7,183 nt of DNA from Phycisphaeraceae bacterium (GTDB taxonomy: Bacteria > Planctomycetota > Phycisphaerae > Phycisphaerales > Zrk34): contig JANQJT010000256.1 of NCBI GenBank assembly GCA_028281485.1, positions 1 to 7,183 on the forward strand, given 5' to 3'. The translations under genes and the position numbers were made by a program. The notes beneath the pieces are model-generated. The model was not told where the DNA came from, searched no databases, and saw only the letters and a program-made list of their open reading frames with translations. Shown piece after piece: positions 1-4,030 of this stretch; position 1 is the stretch's first letter; each line of letters starts with the position of its first letter.

Positions 1-14
1 GCGGTACACAAGTC

Positions 15-857
15 ATGACAGAAGACGCCACCTCAATCGCTCAGCCCAACGCCTTCGTGCGCGGCGTTAGCCGACTCGGTGGGGCGGTGGTCAACAACAT
101 CAGTTACGTCGGCGGCCTGTCCCTGCTCAGCCTGGCGGTTGCGCAGTGGCTGGTGCGCTCGTTGATCTTCCGACAGGTCCGTTTCGGTCGCCACGCCCTG
201 TATCAGCAGCTCGTCCGCGTCGGCGTGATGTCGATCAGCATCATCATGCTCGTCAGCGCGTGTATCGGGCTGATCCTCGTGTTGCAGATGGCCCCGCCGC
301 TGGACGACTTCGGCCAGACGGACATGGTGGCCAACGTCAACGCCGTGGCGGTGTTGCGTGAGCTGGGGCCGCTGATCTCCGCGATCGTGCTGACGGGTTT
401 CGCCGGTGCGTCGATCGCCGCGGAACTGGGCACGATGGTGGTGGGTGAAGAGATCGAGGCGTTGGAATCGATGGCGCTGAATCCCGTGCGGTTCCTGGTG
501 CTGCCGCGCGTGCTGGCTACGGTCATCGGCCTGGTGGTGCTCTGCGTGCTGGCGGACATCGTCGCCCTGATCAGCGGCGCGGTCGTCGGCATCACGCTGC
601 TGGATATCCAGCCCGGCATCTATTACTCCAACACGCTGGCCCAGGCGGGGCTGAGCGACTTCGCGACCGGCGTGGCGAAGGCGGGCGTGTTCGGCCTGCT
701 CATCGGGCTGATCGCCTGCTACAACGGCCTGCAGGTCTCCGGCGGCGCCGCCGGCGTCGGTAAGGCGACCACCACCACAGTCGTCCACTCGATCGTCTCG
801 ATCATCACCGCCGACCTGCTGTTTACCGCGCTGTTCTACCGGCTCGGCTGGAACTAA
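15..857 (+). CDS. mlaE: MlaE-family ABC transporter permease
   Basis: Inner-membrane permease of an Mla-type ABC transporter, which moves phospholipids or other hydrophobic molecules between inner and outer membrane. The family signature is plain: RELGPLISAIVLTGFAGASI at residues 115-134 followed by AAELGTM to 141, the EIEALESMALNPVRFLVLPR block at 146-165, and CYNGLQVSGGAAGVGKATTT at 235-254. Hydrophobic segments lie near 30-50, 70-92, 117-135, 163-197, 222-240 and 258-276. The length of 280 aa is slightly above the usual ~260. The ATG at 15 has no clear Shine-Dalgarno sequence, and the frame is open to the left edge, so an upstream start cannot be excluded. The MlaF-like ATPase and MlaD-like substrate-binding partner are not in the window and may lie to the left or, for this gene, elsewhere. 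The stop codon overlaps that of the convergent prenyltransferase gene. Family assignment is firm; the transported substrate is inferred. Confidence 0.9.
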   Translation: MTEDATSIAQPNAFVRGVSRLGGAVVNNISYVGGLSLLSLAVAQWLVRSLIFRQVRFGRHALYQQLVRVGVMSISIIMLVSACIGLILVLQMAPPLDDFGQTDMVANVNAVAVLRELGPLISAIVLTGFAGASIAAELGTMVVGEEIEALESMALNPVRFLVLPRVLATVIGLVVLCVLADIVALISGAVVGITLLDIQPGIYYSNTLAQAGLSDFATGVAKAGVFGLLIGLIACYNGLQVSGGAAGVGKATTTTVVHSIVSIITADLLFTALFYRLGWN

Positions 858-1831
858 GCGGCACAAGCCCCTTCACGCTCAACAACGCCTTCCCGGTAAC
901 GTCGCATCACGCCGATCGACGCGCGTGAGATCACGTACAAAACGATCAGCGCGGCCGGTTGCCATCGCATGCCCGCGCCAATCAGCCAGCTCGCGTCGAT
1001 CACAATCAGCCACATCAGCCCCTGCGTCATCAGTGCGTTACCCGCCGCGCGTCGGTTGGCTTTCGACTTGACCATAAGCGGTGCGTACCCGGCGAACATC
1101 GCGCCCGCGACGACCGGCCCCAGCCAGATCATCGCTGCGCCCGGCTCACGCAACCCGCCGCGGTGCACCATCCAGGAGATAAACAACAGCGAGAAGATCA
1201 CCCACCCGAACACCAGACCCCACACCTCCTGCGGATACAAACGCGGACGCTTGTGTTCCAGCACGTACGCGATGCCGCTGATCAGCAACACGAACGTAAA
1301 CACCGCCCAGACCGGCCAGGTAAAACGCAGCAGCGGGTTGGCGATCAGCATGTGTGATGCGCGGATCAACGCCAGCAGCGTCAAGCCCACGGCTGGCAGG
1401 TGCTTGCCCGCCGTGTTGTAGACCACGATCAACGCCGCGCACAGCAGACACATCAGCGTGCTCGCCGCGCCGATCAGCGCCGCACAGAACAGGGCCAGCA
1501 ACAACGCAAACAGCGCCGTGGCCATCGCCTGTGTGGGTTCCAATCGGCCCGCGGGCAGGGGGCGGTCGCGTTTGAACAGCCGATCGCGCCGCTGATCCAT
1601 GATGTCGTTGAGGCTCATGCCGAAGGACCACAGCCCGATCGCCACCCCGGCGGTCAGCGCCAACGCCGCCGGCATGGGAAATCGCCCGATCGCCCGGCTC
1701 GGCTCGAACGCCAGTGTCCAGAACGTGATCATCCAGATATTGGAGATCGCCGTGGGCGCCAGCGGGGCCCGGGTGATTTCCAACACGCCCAGCAGCGTCC
1801 CGGACAGGGTTTGTGAGGGGGATTTGGTCAA
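854..1831 (-). CDS. UbiA-family prenyltransferase-like membrane protein
   Basis: Polytopic membrane protein of the UbiA superfamily, whose members transfer a prenyl chain from a diphosphate donor to an aromatic or polar acceptor. The first Asp-rich motif is present as NDIMDQRRD (residues 75-83: N75, D76, D79, D83), followed by the typical PLPAGR (91-96). The second motif, which in UbiA, MenA and COX10 carries a DxxxD, is replaced around 138-160 by YNTAGKHLPAVGLTLLALIR with no Asp pair. This resembles the EboC-like and 'UbiA-like' subgroup rather than ubiquinone or menaquinone enzymes. About eight to nine hydrophobic segments span the 325 aa. The longest start is TTG at 1831, preceded by GGAGAG only about 3 nt away. 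An in-frame GTG at codon 16 just before the first membrane helix is an alternative. Acceptor substrate is unknown. It is divergent from the EIIA gene and convergent with the permease gene. Confidence 0.75.
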   Translation of the reverse strand: MTKSPSQTLSGTLLGVLEITRAPLAPTAISNIWMITFWTLAFEPSRAIGRFPMPAALALTAGVAIGLWSFGMSLNDIMDQRRDRLFKRDRPLPAGRLEPTQAMATALFALLLALFCAALIGAASTLMCLLCAALIVVYNTAGKHLPAVGLTLLALIRASHMLIANPLLRFTWPVWAVFTFVLLISGIAYVLEHKRPRLYPQEVWGLVFGWVIFSLLFISWMVHRGGLREPGAAMIWLGPVVAGAMFAGYAPLMVKSKANRRAAGNALMTQGLMWLIVIDASWLIGAGMRWQPAALIVLYVISRASIGVMRRYREGVVEREGACAA

Positions 1832-1858
1832 CGTCTCTCCGGTGGGGGCGGGCTCGCC

Positions 1859-1887
1859 TTGATCCTGTTACCAGCGGGGCTTAGCAT
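1859..1887 (+). promoter_or_regulatory. Candidate promoter of the EIIA gene
   Basis: TTGATC (1859-1864) is followed after exactly 17 bp by TAGCAT (1882-1887), each matching the sigma-70 consensus at 4 of 6 positions. Transcription would begin near 1894, leaving a leader of about 80 nt before the ATG at 1976. The element lies in the 144-bp divergent gap between the prenyltransferase and EIIA genes, and I see no better plus-strand candidate there. The same TAGCAT hexamer occurs ahead of cysH. Weak evidence. Confidence 0.3.
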
Positions 1888-1975
1888 ACCAAATTCGTGC
1901 TCGCCGCCGCGTCGAATCCTATCGTCTCGAAACGACCGTGCGAGATTGTGACGCCCAACGCCCATGGGGCCGTGA

Positions 1976-2455
1976 ATGACCATGCAGTTAACCGACATCC
2001 TTCAGTCCACCTGTGTCCGCGTGCCGCTCCAGGCCACCGATAAGCAGGGGGCGATCTTCGAGCTCGTCGATCTCCTGGCCGAGCAGGGCCAGATCACCGA
2101 CGCCGAGAACGCCCGCGAAGCCGTCTGGCAACGCGAGGCCACCCGCACGACCGGCATCGGTCACGGTCTGGCCATCCCGCACGGCAAGACCAACGCGTGC
2201 AGCGGACTGGTCATGGCCATCGGCAAGCCCGCCGAGCCCATCGACTTCCAGTCCATCGACGGCAAGCCCGTCGACGTGATCATCCTCCTGGTCAGCCCCG
2301 TCGATCAGACCGGCCCGCACATTCAGGCGCTGGCGACGGTGAGCCGGATGATGACCAACCCGGACACGCGTGCGGCCATCCGCGACGCGCGCAACGGCGA
2401 CGAGCTGTTCGCGCTCATCCGGGCACAGGACCAGATCACCGCGGCCAACCAGTAA
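1976..2455 (+). CDS. ptsN: PTS EIIA domain protein (PtsN/EIIA-Ntr-like)
   Basis: Single-domain cytoplasmic EIIA protein of the fructose/mannitol superfamily, 159 aa, close to the usual ~150-160 aa of EIIA-Ntr. It accepts phosphate from HPr or NPr on a histidine. The active-site block is TGIGHGLAIPHGK (residues 59-71) with His69 the phospho-acceptor and His63 the supporting histidine. The QREATRTTGIG stretch before it and the LLVSPVDQ strand at about 103-110 (corresponding to LLAP.. in relatives) also fit. No EIIB or EIIC domain follows, and a tRNA gene is next, so a regulatory role (nitrogen, potassium or carbon signalling) is more likely than sugar transport. The ATG at 1976 has GGGG six bases upstream; a second ATG in frame at 1982 is equally possible. 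Family is firm; the PtsN name is by resemblance only. Confidence 0.88.
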   Translation: MTMQLTDILQSTCVRVPLQATDKQGAIFELVDLLAEQGQITDAENAREAVWQREATRTTGIGHGLAIPHGKTNACSGLVMAIGKPAEPIDFQSIDGKPVDVIILLVSPVDQTGPHIQALATVSRMMTNPDTRAAIRDARNGDELFALIRAQDQITAANQ

Positions 2456-2477
2456 GCCGCGGGAAAGAAACCTCAAC

Positions 2478-2505
2478 GTGACCCATCGGTTCGTGTCGAT
2501 ACAAT
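2478..2505 (+). promoter_or_regulatory. Promoter of tRNA-Ala
   Basis: GTGACC (2478-2483, 4 of 6 to TTGACA), a 16-bp spacer, then TACAAT (2500-2505, 5 of 6 to TATAAT). Transcription would start near 2512, about 11 nt before the mature tRNA 5' end, which is the normal arrangement for a stand-alone tRNA gene. It begins only ~20 bp after the EIIA stop codon, so the tRNA need not depend on the upstream gene. Confidence 0.5.
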
Positions 2506-2515
2506 GTCACGAACC
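2488..2515. repeat. 8-bp perfect inverted repeat over the tRNA promoter
   Basis: GGTTCGTG (2488-2495) and CACGAACC (2508-2515) are exact reverse complements with 12 bp between them, and the TACAAT -10 element sits in the middle. It could be an operator, or a terminator-like hairpin for the EIIA transcript, although no T-run follows it. Function is not established. Confidence 0.45.
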
Positions 2516-2522
2516 CGTTACT

Positions 2523-2595
2523 GGGGCGGTAGCTCAGCTGGGAGAGCGACGGCTTTGCAAGCCGTAGGTCGCCGGTTCGATCCCGGTCCGCTCCA
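2523..2595 (+). tRNA. tRNA-Ala (anticodon UGC)
   Basis: A complete cloverleaf can be folded by hand. The acceptor stem is GGGGCGG (2523-2529) with CCGCTCC (2588-2594). The D arm is GCTC/GAGC (2532-2535, 2544-2547). The anticodon stem is ACGGC/GCCGT (2549-2553, 2561-2565) with loop TTTGCAA, giving anticodon TGC at 2556-2558. The T arm is GCCGG/CCGGT (2571-2575, 2583-2587) with loop TTCGATC. The third acceptor pair is G·U, the G3:U70 wobble that alanyl-tRNA synthetase recognises, and the discriminator is A (2595); both confirm alanine. The 3' CCA is not encoded, since T-rich sequence follows directly, so it must be added by CCA-adding enzyme. The UGC anticodon reads GCA and GCG, and with wobble other alanine codons. 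Confidence 0.97.
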
Positions 2596-2601
2596 TTTTT
2601 T
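2596..2601 (+). terminator. T-run after tRNA-Ala
   Basis: Six T residues follow immediately after the discriminator base, with further T-rich sequence to 2609. Together with the GC-rich acceptor and T stems upstream this could end the tRNA transcript, but no separate hairpin precedes it. Confidence 0.4.
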
Positions 2602-2681
2602 CTTGTCTTGCCCCAAAAGACGCATCACTCTCAAATAGCGAGCGATCGCCGAAAGATCGTACGTGAGGTGCTAACGCACAT

Positions 2682-2713
2682 CGACCGGCGGATCGTTTTC
2701 GACCCGCCGGTCG
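2682..2713. terminator. Strong GC hairpin between convergent tRNA and YHS gene
   Basis: CGACCGGCGG (2682-2691) is an exact reverse complement of CCGCCGGTCG (2704-2713). Inside, after one A/C mismatch, TCG (2693-2695) pairs with CGA (2700-2702) around a TTTT loop. The element lies 48 bp before the end of the minus-strand YHS gene and 86 bp after the plus-strand tRNA. Being symmetric, it could stop or protect transcripts from either side. No T-run follows on either strand, so classical intrinsic termination is not assured. Confidence 0.5.
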
Positions 2714-2760
2714 GGAAAAGGGGCTCGGTGTGCGGTTGATGTGTCCCGCCGGGCGGCAGG

Positions 2761-3276
2761 TTACTGCGAGATCTTCTCCCAGTTGGCGTCGGCCTTGGCC
2801 AGCAATTCGGCCTCGTTGCCCTCGTTCCACATCTTCAGCGTGTCGATGTTGGCATTGCGAAGGAACAGCAGCAGACGACCGTCGACGATCTTGAACGCGG
2901 TCGGATCGACGGGGAACTTGTCACCCAGCGCGATGCCGGTGGCGCACCAGCCGCCGTACGCCGGCAGGTACTTCTCCGGGTCCTTCTCGAAGGTCTTCTT
3001 GGCGTCGAGTGAGACGAAGTAGTAGGTCACGTCGTTGTAGGTCGGCGCGTACTTCTCCTTGCCGAGGACGGGCTTGCCGGCCAGGAAGTAGGCCACCGGA
3101 CAGTAGCCTTCCAGGGCGACGCCGCTGCTGGGCAGGTTGTAGCTGTGCAGGTAGGCACGGGAGACGGGCTTGTTGCCGGACTGGCGGGCGATCGCGTTGA
3201 CGGCGAGCACCGAGAGGATGGCGATCACGACGACCAGAAAGAGGACGCTTGCGGGTTTACGGATGCGACGATTCAT
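2761..3276 (-). CDS. Secreted or membrane-anchored YHS-domain protein
   Basis: 171-aa protein with a basic N-terminus (MNRRIRKPAS) and a hydrophobic segment at about 11-28, either a signal peptide with a possible cut after NAIA (residue 30) or a membrane anchor. The mature part matches the YHS-domain family found in periplasmic proteins. GVALEGYCPVAYFLAGKPV (52-70) opens the domain, KTFEKDPEKYLPAYGGWC (94-111) closes it, and a C-terminal extension follows with FKIVDGRLLL and the terminal AKADANWEKI typical of these relatives. Family members usually read GYDPVAYF; here the Asp is Cys59, which with Cys111 of YGGWC gives two cysteines that might bind a metal or form a disulfide. The ATG at 3276 has a good Shine-Dalgarno sequence (AGGAGA, about 7 nt upstream). 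It lies downstream of arsR on the same strand, 173 bp apart. The function of such proteins is poorly known; metal handling is an inference. Confidence 0.85.
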   Translation of the reverse strand: MNRRIRKPASVLFLVVVIAILSVLAVNAIARQSGNKPVSRAYLHSYNLPSSGVALEGYCPVAYFLAGKPVLGKEKYAPTYNDVTYYFVSLDAKKTFEKDPEKYLPAYGGWCATGIALGDKFPVDPTAFKIVDGRLLLFLRNANIDTLKMWNEGNEAELLAKADANWEKISQ

Positions 3277-3305
3277 GAGGGTTCTCCTGTATATGGAAAG
3301 GGGGT

Positions 3306-3449
3306 GTGCGTTTTGGGGTTCGTTATTCCTACGATGGCGAAAATTGTGGCGCGGTCACGCCGCGGCCGGTTCGTGAGTTGTATTGGGACGAGACCGCCGG
3401 CCAATTCCTGCCCCAGATCGTCGCGGACTTCGGCTGGAGCCGGTGCTGA
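3306..3449 (+). CDS. Doubtful 47-codon ORF, possibly a gene remnant
   Basis: A short plus-strand frame starting at GTG 3306, with GGAAAG five nt upstream, and ending TGA at 3447-3449, directly against the arsR stop codon on the other strand. The last half, from about residue 24 (ELYWDETAGQFLPQIVADFG), has protein-like composition and strongly GC-rich third codon positions. The first half does not, and the frame has no ATG. I do not recognise the product. It may be the 3' end of a decayed gene or chance. The opposite strand is also open here: the arsR frame continues past its stop for about 58 codons to a TGA that overlaps the YHS start codon as ATGA. The two readings compete and neither is secure. 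Confidence 0.2.
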   Translation: MRFGVRYSYDGENCGAVTPRPVRELYWDETAGQFLPQIVADFGWSRC

Positions 3450-3788
3450 TCAGATCGCTTCGCCGTCGCGGAAGCTGAGCGTGAGCTGGTACTCGCGCTG
3501 CGCGGTGCGGATCAGGTTGGCAGCCAGCGCGTGGGTCAGCTTGCACGTCACGGTTCGGCCGCGCTTCGTGCGGCTGATCACCTTCGCGTTAACAAGCTCC
3601 TTGACCTGCTGGCTCACGGCGTTCGGCGCCAGGCCCGTGGCCCGCGCCAAGTCGCCCACGGTCATGTCGCCGGCCAGCAGCAGCTCGGCGATCTTGAATC
3701 GTGCCGGGTGCGACAGGGCTTTGCAGATCGTCGCCGACTGGCGGACGTACGGGGCGGGCAGACCGCGATTGGGGCGGATATTAGACAT
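3450..3788 (-). CDS. ArsR-family winged-helix transcriptional repressor
   Basis: 112-aa cytoplasmic regulator. The core runs from ICKALSHPARFKIAELLLAG (21-40) through MTVGDLARATGLAPNAVSQQ (42-61), the helix-turn-helix, and VKELVNAKVISRTKRGRTVT (62-81), whose second half is the beta-wing: the standard ArsR layout and length. The classical metal-binding ELCVCDL is absent (here ELLLAGDMTVGDL), so an arsenic-type site is not present. The only cysteines are Cys22 in the first helix region and Cys82 in the wing, which could form a thiol or metal sensor. I chose ATG 3788: the domain begins soon after it, and a near-consensus promoter sits where transcription would start at this ATG, giving a leaderless mRNA. 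A longer frame to ATG 3938 would translate the AT-rich promoter. It is divergent from cysH-sir and upstream of the YHS gene; it probably represses itself and perhaps one or both neighbours. Confidence 0.85.
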   Translation of the reverse strand: MSNIRPNRGLPAPYVRQSATICKALSHPARFKIAELLLAGDMTVGDLARATGLAPNAVSQQVKELVNAKVISRTKRGRTVTCKLTHALAANLIRTAQREYQLTLSFRDGEAI

Positions 3789-3794
3789 GTAAAT

Positions 3795-3823
3795 ATCATA
3801 TAATATACACATGAATATATCAA
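3795..3823 (-). promoter_or_regulatory. Promoter of arsR, apparently leaderless
   Basis: On the minus strand, TTGATA (3823-3818, 5 of 6) is followed after 17 bp by TATGAT (3800-3795, 5 of 6). Six bases then separate it from the ATG of arsR at 3788, so transcription should begin at or next to the start codon. No Shine-Dalgarno sequence is present, which agrees. The -35 overlaps the palindrome at 3821-3835. A second TTGACA (3839-3834) lies just upstream but has no well-spaced good -10. Confidence 0.6.
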
Positions 3824-3835
3824 CGTAAAACGTTG
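3821..3835. promoter_or_regulatory. Palindromic operator candidate O1
   Basis: CAACGT-AAA-ACGTTG is a perfect 6-3-6 inverted repeat overlapping the -35 of the arsR promoter. Its position suits autorepression by the ArsR-family protein, a dimer expected to bind a two-fold symmetric site. Which protein binds is an inference. Confidence 0.55.
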
Positions 3836-3871
3836 TCAAGTAATGGGAAAGATACCATTCGAGTGATATGT

Positions 3872-3886
3872 ACAATGTTACATTGT
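3872..3886. promoter_or_regulatory. Palindromic operator candidate O2
   Basis: ACAATGT-T-ACATTGT is a perfect 7-1-7 inverted repeat. Its half-site CAATGT differs from the CAACGT of O1 by one base, though the spacer is 1 rather than 3. Centres of the two sites (3828 and 3879) are 51 bp apart, near five helical turns. It overlaps the presumed -35 of cysH, so it may couple cysH-sir to the same regulator. Confidence 0.5.
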
Positions 3887-3911
3887 TCGCGTCCGTGACT
3901 TGGGCTAGCAT
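3883..3911 (+). promoter_or_regulatory. Candidate promoter of cysH-sir
   Basis: TTGTTC (3883-3888), 17 bp, then TAGCAT (3906-3911). The -35 is poor (3 of 6) and the -10 moderate (4 of 6), as might be expected for a controlled promoter. Transcription would begin near 3918, immediately before the first stem of the structured leader, which supports the choice. The -35 overlaps palindrome O2. Confidence 0.35.
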
Positions 3912-3921
3912 GACAGCATCT

Positions 3922-4026
3922 GGACCCTTGGGCCGCATTGCCTTTGTGGGGTCTGGCCTGGGCGGATGGCCTCATCCGTCCAGGTCACGCTCCCCGGGCC
4001 GAAAACCCCGGAGCCCGATGGAGTGT
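3922..4026 (+). ncRNA. Structured cysH mRNA leader, candidate cis-regulatory RNA
   Basis: Three structured parts fill the leader. First, GGACCC (3922-3927) pairs with GGGTCT (3949-3954), enclosing a smaller GGGC/GCCT stem (3930-3933 with 3940-3943). Second, a very stable hairpin: 3957-3968 pairs with 3973-3984 (12 bp, one G·U, GCCT loop), extendable to 15 bp at 3954-3987. Third, a region with two exclusive folds. In one, ACGCTCC (3987-3993) pairs with GGAGTGT (4020-4026), which contains the cysH Shine-Dalgarno GGAG, with CGGGC/GCCCG (3995-3999, 4013-4017) nested inside. In the other, GCTCC (3989-3993) pairs with GGAGC (4010-4014) and frees it. This looks like a translational switch. I do not recognise a known riboswitch class; the ligand, if any, is unknown. 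Confidence 0.45.
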
Positions 4027-4030
4027 TACG

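Noticed and set aside
1920..1947. TCTCG/CGAGA inverted repeat upstream of the EIIA gene
   Set aside because: Only five bases per arm with an 11-base gap; not distinguishable from chance.
2370..2567. 65-codon plus-strand ORF ending AVAQLGERRLCKP
   Set aside because: The tail is the sense strand of the tRNA read as protein, and the rest is an out-of-frame shadow of the EIIA gene.
2642..2660. GCGATCGC palindrome and nearby GATCG repeat after the tRNA
   Set aside because: Short, AT/GC-balanced palindromes of this size are expected by chance and I see no link to a gene.
2534..2830. 98-codon minus-strand ORF whose C-terminus reads GIEPATYGLQSRRSP
   Set aside because: It runs antisense through tRNA-Ala; this peptide ending is a well-known artefact of translating the reverse strand of a tRNA gene.
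3145..3792. 215-codon plus-strand ORF across the YHS and arsR genes
   Set aside because: It is antisense to two recognised genes and crosses their gap; Ser/Arg-rich composition typical of shadow frames.
3834..3839. Perfect minus-strand TTGACA as the arsR -35
   Set aside because: At 17 bp the -10 would be ATTCAT, and at 14 bp TATATT; the TTGATA-17-TATGAT pair just downstream is better spaced and better matched, though a second start is possible.
3789..3938. 50-residue N-terminal extension of ArsR from ATG 3938
   Set aside because: It translates the AT-rich divergent promoter and both palindromes; the ArsR domain begins just after ATG 3788, which has a well-placed promoter.
3938..4030. 31-residue N-terminal extension of CysH from TTG 3938
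   Set aside because: It runs through the stable leader hairpins and lacks a ribosome-binding site; ATG 4031 has GGAG at the proper distance.
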